A stretch of DNA of 16,500 nucleotides from Fibrobacteraceae bacterium (GTDB lineage: Bacteria; Fibrobacterota; Fibrobacteria; Fibrobacterales; Fibrobacteraceae). This document shows, piece after piece, positions 7,172 through 14,517 of the stretch (position 1 is the first letter of the stretch; each line of letters opens with the position of its first letter). The stretch is taken from positions 1-16,500 of the forward strand of contig JALNVO010000031.1 in the NCBI GenBank assembly GCA_023231365.1, in the 5' to 3' direction. The notes beneath the pieces are model-generated. The model was not told the origin of the DNA, ran no database searches, and worked only from the letters and a program-made list of their open reading frames with translations. The translations under genes and the position numbers were made by a program.

Positions 7172-9091
7172 ATGAAACACCCCTTTACAAAAGTTTTTTC
7201 GGTCTGTGGCATCATTTCCCTTTTAGGAATCATTTCCTGCGGGGATGATTCCTCTTCCACAAAAACACTTGAAGACTCTTCTTCCAGTGTATTAGAAGCA
7301 TTCTCTTCCTCTGGAGCTACCGGAGACAGTCTAAGTTCTTCAAGTACCGAAGCGAGTTCTTCGAGCATTGCCGAAATTTCTTCTTCCGGCAAAGGAGCAC
7401 TAATTGACAACTTTGAAGATGGCGACAACGAAAGCCTTATCGGCACTTATTGGTATGCTTATAACGACAGTAAAAATGGCGGAGCTTCTACCTATACAAC
7501 ACCGCTTGATACTGCAGGCCAAATTGCAACTACCGCAGCCGGATATAATTCCACAAAGGCTTTCTCCATCAATTACAAATTGAATAAGGGCACTTACGAA
7601 TATGATCCTTACATTGGCTGGGGTGTTACCGTTGATCTTGAAAACACAGGGCGATTCGGCGGGATCACTTATTATTACATCGGTGGCGCGCATACCATAC
7701 AAATCGAAACATCAGATGTAGAAGATTATGATAATTATCTAAAATCCATACCCGCAGCGCGTACTTGGACAAAAGCCACTATCCGCTTTCAAGACCTTGC
7801 CCAAAGCGGCTGGGGAAAAGCGGTCGCGTTCAATGCCGCGCACATCACAGCAATTAGCTTCCAAGCAAAGGGCGACGGTAAAACGGATTCCCTCATTTTA
7901 GACAATCTCTACCTAATGGATTCTTCTGAAGTCGAAAAAGACCCGATTGTCAACGATTTAACTATCAACGACCCAGTGATTCCAAGCGTCACCATCGGCG
8001 ACATCACTATTTCAAACCCGCTTCAAGCGAAGGCAATGAAGTACCTGAACAAAGGCATCAACTTTACAAACTGGCTCGAAAATGCCGACGGAAAGTTTGA
8101 CGGATTCACTTATGGCGAAACGGACATCAAGCTTTTCAGCGACAACGGAATCAAAGCTCTCCGCCTCCCCATCGACTTGGATCTCTACGCAGACAACCGC
8201 GATGCATTTGTCGCAGACACGACAGGAGCAACAGCACTTGACATCGACACGACAACGCTCTTCACCGTTCTCGACTCCTTTGCAGTCTGGACAGAGCGGC
8301 ATGGGCTCTCCTTTACCATCGATTACCACGAATACGATGGAAGCTACAACAAGACTTCTTCGGCAGACACCCGCTACCAAGCAATGATGGCTATTATGTG
8401 GAAAACGGTCGCCGCACATTTTGCAAGCAACCCCCGTGAAGATCTTTTCTTTGAACTCTTGAATGAACCAGGCATCGCCAACGGAAATATAGCGCAGGCG
8501 AATTGGACTATAACAGCACAAGGGATGATCGATTCCATCCGCACCGTCGACAACATTCACACGATACTTTTCGGCGATGTAGAATGGTATGACATCAGCT
8601 ATCTCAAGAAGCGCACACCGTTCACCGATGACAATATCATCTACGTCTTCCATAGTTATGATCCGTTCGTGTTCACGCACCAAAGCGCAAGCTGGACCGA
8701 AGCCGCAACGATCAAGAACCTTCCGTTCCCATACGATACTTCCCGTTGGTCAACGCAATCTGCTTATTTCGGAGTCAAGTCCAATACAGCTTCTTGGGTA
8801 AAAACGGCGATAAAGAACTATTACAAGACCGGCAACAAAGAATACATACTCCAAACTTGGCTCACAGCAAAAGAATGGGCTGTTACAAACAACGTTCCTG
8901 TAATTTGCAACGAGTTCGGAGCTTACAACGGAGCTTCTACCGCACAAGATAGACTGAACTATCTCAAGGCTGTCCGCGAAGTAAGCGACACTCTCCAAAT
9001 CCCAATATCTCATTGGGGTTACACAGGAGGTTTCTCCCTTTTTGAAAATGGAAAAATGATTGAGGGCATTAAAGAAGCTCTAGACCTTTAA
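7172..9091 (+). CDS. GH5 family cellulase/endoglucanase lipoprotein with N-terminal carbohydrate-binding-like domain
   Basis: 639 residues. A signal peptide ends in a lipobox (LLGIIS-C, lipidated C23), so it is anchored to a membrane, probably on the cell surface. Residues 25-73 are a serine-rich linker with several SSSS runs, typical of Fibrobacter secreted enzymes. Residues 75-250 (IDNFEDGDN...LILDNLYL) resemble the CBM11/CIA30 beta-sandwich. The C-terminal catalytic domain (about 285-639) shows GH5 marks: GINFTNWL, R331 in LRLPIDL, DYHEYDG, the acid/base E432 in ELLNEPG, H494 in VFHSYDP, the nucleophile E581 in VICNEFG, and W615 in SHWGY. It probably hydrolyses beta-1,4-glucan; xyloglucan or mannan activity cannot be excluded. 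AAAGGA lies seven bases before the ATG. It stands alone on its strand and its stop abuts the stop of the convergent gene. Confidence 0.92.
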   Translation: MKHPFTKVFSVCGIISLLGIISCGDDSSSTKTLEDSSSSVLEAFSSSGATGDSLSSSSTEASSSSIAEISSSGKGALIDNFEDGDNESLIGTYWYAYNDSKNGGASTYTTPLDTAGQIATTAAGYNSTKAFSINYKLNKGTYEYDPYIGWGVTVDLENTGRFGGITYYYIGGAHTIQIETSDVEDYDNYLKSIPAARTWTKATIRFQDLAQSGWGKAVAFNAAHITAISFQAKGDGKTDSLILDNLYLMDSSEVEKDPIVNDLTINDPVIPSVTIGDITISNPLQAKAMKYLNKGINFTNWLENADGKFDGFTYGETDIKLFSDNGIKALRLPIDLDLYADNRDAFVADTTGATALDIDTTTLFTVLDSFAVWTERHGLSFTIDYHEYDGSYNKTSSADTRYQAMMAIMWKTVAAHFASNPREDLFFELLNEPGIANGNIAQANWTITAQGMIDSIRTVDNIHTILFGDVEWYDISYLKKRTPFTDDNIIYVFHSYDPFVFTHQSASWTEAATIKNLPFPYDTSRWSTQSAYFGVKSNTASWVKTAIKNYYKTGNKEYILQTWLTAKEWAVTNNVPVICNEFGAYNGASTAQDRLNYLKAVREVSDTLQIPISHWGYTGGFSLFENGKMIEGIKEALDL

Positions 9092-9979
9092 TCAACCGGC
9101 GTCCACACCAAGCACCGCTTTGGCAAGGACTCCGATTCCAAACGATATGGCAGCCACGGAAAGCGAAATGGCTGCCATTTCTATGAAGCGACGGAAAAAA
9201 GCTTCTTCTTTTGCAACGGAGATATAGTAGTTGAAGAAGAAAATGATGAAAAGCACGATGGCGATCATCGCCGCAAAAGCATAAACATACATCTCATTTG
9301 GAAAGAGCAGGTACGGCAATACGAGCAATGCAACTGTTGCGAGATAAGCCACACCCGTATAAGCGCTAGATTTCAATGCGTGCTCATTCCCATTGGCGCG
9401 TTCCGCAAGATAGTTGGACGCTGCCATCGAAAGCGTCGCCGCAAAGCCTGTGACAATCCCTGTCAATGCAACAAGCCGCGTATTCGCAAGAGCAAAGGTC
9501 ACGCCGGCAATCGCCCCCGTAAGTTCAACCAAAGCATCATTCAAACCGAGCACCATCGATCCCACATAATGCAGGCGTTCTTCATCAAGCATCGCATAAA
9601 GAGATTTTTCATGGCGGCGTTCATCCTCTAGCATCGCCGCCGCTTCCGGTAAATCATTCTGCAAACTTTCATAACCGGCTTGGGCAAAGCGTTCATCGCG
9701 CTGCATGCTCTTCACCACAAAAGTAAAACCCATTACAATAGTCAAAAATTTGATCCAGAGAACTTTGAACAAAGACGGCCTTAGCTCATCCTTGGTATAG
9801 CCCGCCCAGATCGCCGCGTGGCGTTTTTCATCTTTTGACATCTGCTCCAGAATTCGTTTGTTTTCCGCGTTCTTCTCCCGGGAAGCTATAAACGCGTAAA
9901 TCACGGAACCGAGTTCTTCATCGACCTCAGCTTTGCGGATAGCCTTGAGAAGAGCCGGAGAAAGATTTGAAGAATCCAT
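9092..9979 (-). CDS. Ferritin-like domain fused to VIT1/CCC1-type membrane transporter
   Basis: 295 residues. Residues 10-135 look like a ferritin-like/rubrerythrin di-iron helix bundle: E21/E22 in AEVDEELG, E51 and H54 in DEKRH, and E120 and H123 in EDERRH. Residues 140-295 carry about five hydrophobic helices and VIT1/CCC1 features such as GLNDALVELTGAIAGV (145-160) and AASNYLAER (186-194). Proteins of this architecture (MbfA-like) move or sequester iron or manganese; the metal and direction here are inference. The frame opens at 10117, but the ATG at 9979 is preceded by GAGG with a five-base gap and the 46 extra residues look unrelated, so I use 9979. It is convergent with the GH5 gene with no bases between their stop codons. 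Confidence 0.87.
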   Translation of the reverse strand: MDSSNLSPALLKAIRKAEVDEELGSVIYAFIASREKNAENKRILEQMSKDEKRHAAIWAGYTKDELRPSLFKVLWIKFLTIVMGFTFVVKSMQRDERFAQAGYESLQNDLPEAAAMLEDERRHEKSLYAMLDEERLHYVGSMVLGLNDALVELTGAIAGVTFALANTRLVALTGIVTGFAATLSMAASNYLAERANGNEHALKSSAYTGVAYLATVALLVLPYLLFPNEMYVYAFAAMIAIVLFIIFFFNYYISVAKEEAFFRRFIEMAAISLSVAAISFGIGVLAKAVLGVDAG

Positions 9980-10063
9980 ACAAACCTCGATTTGATTTGT
10001 TGCAAAGACATACATCAATTTACGTATTAAAATTAACAAACCAAGCGAACCTTGCGCAGAGAC

Positions 10064-10092
10064 TTGACATTCCGAAAGATTCATTGTATATT
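10064..10092 (+). promoter_or_regulatory. Strong sigma70-type promoter upstream of hflX
   Basis: TTGACA at 10064-10069 (perfect -35) and TATATT at 10087-10092 (five of six) are separated by exactly 17 bases. Transcription would start near 10099, giving a leader of about 140 bases before the hflX ATG. Confidence 0.75.
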
Positions 10093-10098
10093 TTAAGT

Positions 10099-10240
10099 AT
10101 GATTTACTAATCTTCATCGCTAAACAGCGATAGACAATGAAACGCCCGGTTTTCTGCGGGTAAAATATCTTACATTCATAACCGACAGAACAAATTGCAA
10201 GTCAAAAAGACTCTGCACGTTTTTTGTCAACAAAATTTAT
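10099..10240 (+). promoter_or_regulatory. Predicted hflX leader with hairpins and a tiny open frame
   Basis: Downstream of the promoter lie ATCGCT-AAAC-AGCGAT at 10116-10131, a perfect six-base stem with a tetraloop, and CCCG...CGGG inside an eight-codon frame at 10137-10163 (MKRPVFCG). No T run follows the hairpins, so they are not typical terminators, and the tiny frame has no clear ribosome binding site. A regulatory role is a guess. Confidence 0.35.
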
Positions 10241-11437
10241 ATGCAACAATTAGAAAAAGCCATTCTCGTCGGCATCATCACGCCGAAACTCAAGAAATCC
10301 TCGGCGGAAGAACACCTCGCGGAACTGGAACGCCTTGCAGAAACCGCAGGAGCGACCGTCACACGCGTATTCATGCAGCGAGTGCTAGCCTTCAACCCGG
10401 CAACGCTTATCGGCGAAGGAAAAGTAGACGAAATAAAAGCCGCCCTCGAAGCCGACAATGTGAAGCTCATCATATTCGACGACGACCTCTCCGGTTCGCA
10501 AGTGAGGAACTTGGAAGAACGCCTGCCAGGGATCAAAGTGCTCGACCGGACGGGCATCATTCTAGATATTTTCGCCAAACACGCGATCACCGCGGAAAGC
10601 CGCCTGATGGTGGAAGTGGCTCAACTCCAATACCTAGTGCCCCGCCTCACCCACGCCTGGACCCACCTTTCACGCCAAGCGGGCGGCCACGGAATCGGAA
10701 TGTGCGGACCGGGAGAATCCCAACTTGAGACAGATAAGCGGCTCATCCACAAACGCATCCAAGAGCTCAAAAAAAAGCTCAAAAAAATCGAAGGTGCTAG
10801 AGACCGCCAAGCGGAACGCCGTTCGGACATATTCCAAGTCGGAATCGTCGGTTACACGAACGCGGGCAAAAGCACGCTCACGAACAGGCTCACGGCAAGC
10901 AACGTCTATGTCAAAGACCAGCTCTTCGCCACCCTAGACAGCACCATGCGCAAGCTCTACGTAGGCGACGGAAAATCCATCATCTTGGCCGATACCGTCG
11001 GGTTCATCCGCAAGCTTCCTCCCAATTTGCTCGATACATTCAAAAGCACGCTCGGAGCAGCTAGCCATGCAAACCTCATCCTAGAAGTCGTCGACGCAAC
11101 CGCGAGCGATTACAAGGAACATCTGGAAGTAACGCATAAAGTATTGGAGGGGCTCATCGACCCGGAAGTCCCGCGCATCATTCTCTTCAACAAAGCGGAA
11201 AGCGCTACACCGGAACGCCGAGCGGAACTCACCGAGAACTATCCGGGCTCATTACAAGCGAGCGCAAAGGAGAACATCGGCATGGAAGGGCTCAAGAACT
11301 TGCTCATCAAACAAATGAAGATTTGGGAAGAAAAGAAGTTCACCGCCATCCAAAAGCAAAGCGAAAACCCGGACGGAGTATTCAGTGAAATGGAAAAAGA
11401 GGAAAAAGAACCTGAAGCTCAACGCATCGGGTTGTAG
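10241..11437 (+). CDS. hflX: GTPase HflX, ribosome-associated
   Basis: 398 residues. HflX binds the 50S subunit and can split or rescue stalled ribosomes in stress. The N-terminal domain has AFNPATLIGEGKVDEI and the linker GPGESQLETDKR (156-167), followed by a lysine-rich helix (169-183). The GTPase domain shows G1 GYTNAGKS (204-211), G2 around TLDSTMR (231-237), G3 DTVG (251-254), G4 NKAE (317-320; the usual Asp is Glu) and G5 SAK (341-343). An acidic tail follows from about 372. The start lacks a Shine-Dalgarno match; the M-x-AILVG beginning fits the family. A strong promoter lies about 150 bases upstream. Its last 19 bases overlap the convergent membrane-protein gene. Confidence 0.95.
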   Translation: MQQLEKAILVGIITPKLKKSSAEEHLAELERLAETAGATVTRVFMQRVLAFNPATLIGEGKVDEIKAALEADNVKLIIFDDDLSGSQVRNLEERLPGIKVLDRTGIILDIFAKHAITAESRLMVEVAQLQYLVPRLTHAWTHLSRQAGGHGIGMCGPGESQLETDKRLIHKRIQELKKKLKKIEGARDRQAERRSDIFQVGIVGYTNAGKSTLTNRLTASNVYVKDQLFATLDSTMRKLYVGDGKSIILADTVGFIRKLPPNLLDTFKSTLGAASHANLILEVVDATASDYKEHLEVTHKVLEGLIDPEVPRIILFNKAESATPERRAELTENYPGSLQASAKENIGMEGLKNLLIKQMKIWEEKKFTAIQKQSENPDGVFSEMEKEEKEPEAQRIGL

Positions 11438-11769
11438 TTGTTCATCATCACCATAGCAAGTGCCACGCAGAACATCACGATGCTTCCCACAATCACTTGC
11501 TCCCGGTGATCATATTCCCGCATCACGTAAGAAGGTTCGGAATCCTCATGGAGTTCCTGCATCGTCGGCTGCACTTTCACAGAATCCGGATTAGTGCCAT
11601 AAGCCGCAGACGCCTCTTCATCCGACATATTGAGCGTATTCACATACATGGAATCATAGGAATCCGCGGCCGACACTTTCGCAGGAGTTACAAACAAAAG
11701 AAACAGCAGAACGACAAAAGCCCCTCCCCAGGAGGGGACTTTGAAAATGTTTTGCAGAACTTGATTCAT
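11419..11769 (-). CDS. Small membrane protein of unknown function downstream of gatB
   Basis: 116 residues, not recognised. A hydrophobic segment at 14-33 followed by AKVSAAD looks like a signal peptide cleaved near residue 35, or a membrane anchor. The middle (36-89) is acidic and polar. A second hydrophobic segment at 91-109 precedes a short basic end (NNYNPMR). The start has AAGGA four to five bases upstream and lies 14 bases after the gatB stop, so cotranscription with gatB is likely. The 3' end overlaps hflX by 19 bases. Codons 11-17 form a GC-rich hairpin followed by CTTTT, an unusual terminator-like feature inside a gene. Reality of the gene rests on the binding site, placement and membrane pattern. 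Confidence 0.7.
   Translation of the reverse strand: MNQVLQNIFKVPSWGGAFVVLLFLLFVTPAKVSAADSYDSMYVNTLNMSDEEASAAYGTNPDSVKVQPTMQELHEDSEPSYVMREYDHREQVIVGSIVMFCVALAMVMMNNYNPMR
11721..11737 (-). terminator. Terminator-like hairpin inside the 116-residue gene
   Basis: On the minus strand CCCCTCC-TGG-GGAGGGG forms a perfect seven-base stem with a three-base loop, followed by CTTTTG. It sits about 47 bases after the gatB stop. The tract of four T is short, so it may only slow polymerase or partly terminate the gatB transcript. Confidence 0.45.
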
Positions 11770-11783
11770 CTATCCTTAAGATT

Positions 11784-13238
11784 TCATTCCTTGGCCAAGC
11801 GGTCAAGGATATCGTTTACCATCTTCGGGTTAGCCTTTCCGCCGGAATTTTTCATCACCTGGCCGACGAAAAAGCCCTTAAGAGCGACTTTTCCGCCCTT
11901 GAATTCGGCGAATTGACCGGCATTCTTGGCGACGACATCGCGCACAACCTTTTCTATCGCACCTGAGTCCGTGATTTGGACGAGGCCCTTTTCCTTGACG
12001 ATCGCATCCGGATCCTTGCCCGTTGCAAACATATCCGCGAACACCTGTTTAGCAATCTTTCCGTTAATCGTACCATCTTCGATAATGTTCACAAGACGGG
12101 AAAGATGTTCCGGCTGAACCTTGATCGCATCAAAGCCGCCTTCGAGCTCCTTCACTCCGCGGAGAAGTTCAGAAATGACCCAATTGGCGAGCATCTTCGG
12201 GTTCTTGCAAGTCTTCGCAGCCTGGTCGAACCATTCGCTTACGTTGTGCTCATCAGAAAGAACTTGCGCATCGTATTCCGTAACGCCGTAGTCCTTGATG
12301 AATCGAGCCCGGCGGGCATCAGGAAGTTCGGGAAGCGTGCGGCGGATCTCTTCGACAAAAGCAGGGTCGGTAACCAAGCGGACCATATCGGGTTCCGGGA
12401 AATACTTGTAATCCGGAGCATCTTCCTTACTGCGGATCATCGTCGTCTTGTCTGCATTCGGATCATAGCGCTTGGTGCATTGCACTACTTCATGGCCTGC
12501 ATCAAGCGTCACGGACTGAAGGAGCATTTCTGCCGTAAGCGCCTTTTCAAGATTCGTAAAACTGTTCAAGTTCTTGATTTCCGCGCGCGTTCCAAACGGG
12601 GCATCCTCGCTTGGGCGGATGGAAATATTCCCGTCGCAGCGGATGTTGCCGTTCTCCATATTGGCGTGGGAAACGCCCGTATATTCGAGAATCTGTTTGA
12701 TCTTCTTAAACGTGAGCACCGCTTCTTCCGGACTCCGGATATCAGGTTCCGTCACAATTTCGCAAAGCGGAGTCCCGCAGCGGTTCGCATCGAAATGGCT
12801 GCCAGTAGGGCTCATATCGTGAATGAGCTTACCCGCGTCCTCTTCCATGTGGATGCGGGTAATGCCGATGCGGCGCACCGTACCGTCGGAAAGCGTAATA
12901 TCCAACCAGCCCTTGCCGCAGATCGGATGGTCGTAAATGGGAAGTCCGCCTGTCTGCGTAATCTGGTAACCCTTCGGAAGATCCGGATAGAAATAGTTCT
13001 TGCGGGTCCACATCGCATTCAAGTCAATCTTGCAATTGAGGGCGAGGCCTAAGCGGATAGCATACTCCACCGCCTTCTTATTGGGAACAGGCATCGCACC
13101 AGGAAAACCTAAGCACACAGGACAGACGTGTTTGTTCGGCTCCGTATTGACTTCGACTTCGCAACCGCAGAACATCTTGGTACGCGTAGCAAGCTGGCAA
13201 TGGATCTCAAGACCGATAACAGGAAAATACTTGGACAT
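11784..13238 (-). CDS. gatB: Asp-tRNA(Asn)/Glu-tRNA(Gln) amidotransferase subunit B
   Basis: 484 residues. GatB binds the misacylated tRNA and, with GatA and GatC, converts Glu-tRNA(Gln) or Asp-tRNA(Asn) to the amide form. Seen: the opening PVIGLEIHCQL, the zinc-type cysteines C24, C26, C39 and C42 (MFCGC...HVCPVC), the family segment DLPKGYQITQ, NGNIRCDGNISIRP and EIKNLNSF, and a C-terminal YqeY-like helical tail ending near KMVNDILDRL. The frame opens at 13382, but ATG 13238 is preceded by GGAG with seven bases between and matches the family start. gatA and gatC are not in the window, so the complex is encoded at separate loci or outside this segment. The gene for a small membrane protein follows after 14 bases. 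Confidence 0.96.
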   Translation of the reverse strand: MSKYFPVIGLEIHCQLATRTKMFCGCEVEVNTEPNKHVCPVCLGFPGAMPVPNKKAVEYAIRLGLALNCKIDLNAMWTRKNYFYPDLPKGYQITQTGGLPIYDHPICGKGWLDITLSDGTVRRIGITRIHMEEDAGKLIHDMSPTGSHFDANRCGTPLCEIVTEPDIRSPEEAVLTFKKIKQILEYTGVSHANMENGNIRCDGNISIRPSEDAPFGTRAEIKNLNSFTNLEKALTAEMLLQSVTLDAGHEVVQCTKRYDPNADKTTMIRSKEDAPDYKYFPEPDMVRLVTDPAFVEEIRRTLPELPDARRARFIKDYGVTEYDAQVLSDEHNVSEWFDQAAKTCKNPKMLANWVISELLRGVKELEGGFDAIKVQPEHLSRLVNIIEDGTINGKIAKQVFADMFATGKDPDAIVKEKGLVQITDSGAIEKVVRDVVAKNAGQFAEFKGGKVALKGFFVGQVMKNSGGKANPKMVNDILDRLAKE

Positions 13239-13291
13239 AACAAAACTCCAAAATCTTATATTCAAAACCAATTTAGTTAAATCGCCGGCAC

Positions 13292-13316
13292 AAAAAAGAC
13301 CGGATAAAGCTTTTTT
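13292..13316 (-). terminator. A/T-rich inverted repeat between the PIN gene and gatB
   Basis: AAAAAAG at 13292-13298 and CTTTTTT at 13310-13316 pair over seven bases around an 11-base loop. A minus-strand transcript would have a U run at the end. The stem has a single G-C pair, so it is a weak terminator candidate for the PIN-like gene transcript. Confidence 0.25.
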
Positions 13317-13434
13317 GGGGTTCTCGGGCGCGTCCGATCGTCGAATACGGCCTCTTCTGTAACAAAGCCGCTGCGCGGTCATTCCCTAGAAAACAGACTC
13401 GTTCAAGCAAACCAGCGCCCTAATTTCATACAAA

Positions 13435-13869
13435 TTAAATAAATTCTCTAAGAAGCACAATATTCAAATCGGAAGCATCTTTCCACGATTCATTTTCCGT
13501 GAGAACCATATCCGCACCGCACACATAAGCCGTCGCAAGCTGGATAGATTCTTCAAAGGACATCTTGGACCTCGCACGGAACTCCGCCGCCTGCACCGAA
13601 ATTTCAGCATCCACTTCGCGGAGGGAGAACCGGGAACTCCGGGTAAAAAATTCCTTGTACTCGCGGGCAAGCACAGGGCTTCCTTTAGCAAACGCCTGGA
13701 AGCAAATATCCGAAAGCGTCACCGGGGACGCCACCATCTGAATATTGCGTTCGTAAGCAACATCCAAAATTCGGAGCATTACAGGATAATAATCCGAATG
13801 AAACTCGAGAATGCGGCGAATCGGCATTTCGTCAAAAAAAAGGACTCGGGCATTTTCAATCCGGTTCAT
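13435..13869 (-). CDS. PIN-domain-like protein with altered acidic residues
   Basis: 144 residues with the PIN nuclease pattern: D13 in VLFFDEM, the strand IQMVASPVTLSDI (D54), EISVQAAEFRAR (89-100), FEESIQLATAYVCGADMVLTEN (105-126) and a final IVLLREF. PIN proteins are metal-dependent RNases, often the toxins of VapBC pairs. In the usual DALHLATAL...LTND arrangement, the third Asp is here Glu (E107) and the Asp after LT is Asn (N126), so cleavage activity is uncertain. No antitoxin-like small gene adjoins it, so I do not call it a toxin. AAGG lies nine bases before the ATG. An extended -10 promoter is seen at 13944-13952. The family assignment is by pattern only. Confidence 0.7.
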   Translation of the reverse strand: MNRIENARVLFFDEMPIRRILEFHSDYYPVMLRILDVAYERNIQMVASPVTLSDICFQAFAKGSPVLAREYKEFFTRSSRFSLREVDAEISVQAAEFRARSKMSFEESIQLATAYVCGADMVLTENESWKDASDLNIVLLREFI

Positions 13870-13943
13870 TTATACATACCTTGAAAAACAAAAGGCTCGG
13901 AAACAAATTGAAGCAATTCCGTTTTTATCGGGAAGCTGAAAAA

Positions 13944-13952
13944 ATTATAGCA
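13944..13952 (-). promoter_or_regulatory. Extended -10 promoter of the PIN-like gene
   Basis: The minus strand reads TGCTATAAT, a perfect TATAAT with the TG-n extension, about 75 bases upstream of the start codon. No good -35 lies at 16-18 bases, which extended -10 promoters tolerate. Confidence 0.5.
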
Positions 13953-14334
13953 TTTTAAAAATCGGGCACGGCGGTCTCACACGCGAAGAACAACAGGCTC
14001 ACGAGTCAATGCTTGCAGTTGCCGACGCTCGATGCCGGACGCCCCAGGCACCTCCCCATCTCTCCTTTACAATAAAATGCAAATCGAGCGCAGCAAAGAC
14101 AAAGTAGCCTCGCAGCATGACCGGACCGCTGGTGAAGCCCCGAAGACGAATGTCCCCTGAAAAGAACCGGCATCTCGTCACAGAAAGAGAATTCTTAGAA
14201 GTTGATTTTTCCAAATCTCTCAAAATTCCCCCAAAAAAGGCATCTTTCCAAAATGGGAATTTTTAAAACCAATGATTTAAAAAACTTCTAACACAATTAT
14301 CATTTTTTTGCTAAAATTTACCGCACAAATACAA
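13953..14334. other. Intergenic region with repeat remnants
   Basis: No gene with a ribosome binding site is supported. A 75-codon minus-strand frame at 13999-14223 covers repeat module A and probably reflects the repeat, not a protein. Positions 14180-14330 are A/T rich and hold nothing I recognise. Confidence 0.45.
14077..14129 (-). repeat. 53-base repeat module A, copy 2
   Basis: Reverse complement of this stretch aligns without gaps to 179-231 (42 of 53 by eye), with TTGTCTTTGCTGCGCTCGAT and GCGGTCCGGTCAT as conserved ends. Sequence on either side of the module differs from that around copy 1. Confidence 0.55.
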
Positions 14335-14367
14335 GGGCTCCGCTAAAAACGGTTTTGGTTAAGTGAA
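14333..14367 (-). repeat. 35-base repeat module B, copy 2
   Basis: The minus strand reads TTCACTTAACCAAA then GTTTTTAG and CCCTT, matching 236-270 at 30 of 35 positions. It forms most of the left arm of the foldback element at 14335-14495. Confidence 0.6.
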
Positions 14368-14495
14368 TTTATCAAGAACCGAGCAATGGCAGGAACGAAG
14401 AGTGGCTTATACTGGATGTATTCGCCACTTTGAGAGACGAACCAGTGCGAAGTGTTATTGATAAATTCATAAAAATTGAGTTTTTAGAGGTGCCC
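14335..14495. repeat. 161-base foldback (MITE-like) element
   Basis: The ends are imperfect inverted repeats in two blocks. The outer block 14335-14350 pairs with 14480-14495 (14 of 16), and the inner block 14364-14379, TGAATTTATCAAGAAC, pairs with 14454-14469 (15 of 16). The interior contains AGTGGC (14401-14406) pairing with GCCACT (14424-14429) and an alternative ACTGG (14411-14415) with CCAGT (14442-14446). No coding capacity is seen. The right arm ends 22 bases before the barrel-gene ATG, so it probably lies in that gene's leader. It may be a non-autonomous mobile element or a structured RNA. No flanking target duplication was identified. Confidence 0.55.
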
Positions 14496-14517
14496 ACAAG
14501 GAAGAAGGAGATTTTCA

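Noticed and set aside
6917..7180. 87-codon minus-strand frame in the guaA-GH5 gap
   Set aside because: No binding site and no recognisable pattern; it overlaps the GH5 ribosome binding region.
9980..10117. 46-residue N-terminal extension of the ferritin/VIT1 protein
   Set aside because: The ATG at 9979 has GAGG upstream, and the extension crosses the divergent promoter region.
11976..13052. 358-codon plus-strand frame
   Set aside because: Antisense shadow of gatB; its length reflects codon bias in the high-scoring gatB frame.
13239..13382. 48-residue N-terminal extension of GatB
   Set aside because: The MSKYFPVIGLEIH start has a proper binding site and matches the family.
13435..13869. VapBC toxin-antitoxin system
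   Set aside because: No antitoxin-like gene adjoins the PIN-like protein, and its acidic residues are not standard.
13999..14223. 74-codon minus-strand frame containing an ALDLH segment shared with the left-edge frame
   Set aside because: The similarity follows the nucleotide repeat module; there is no binding site and the flanks do not align as protein.
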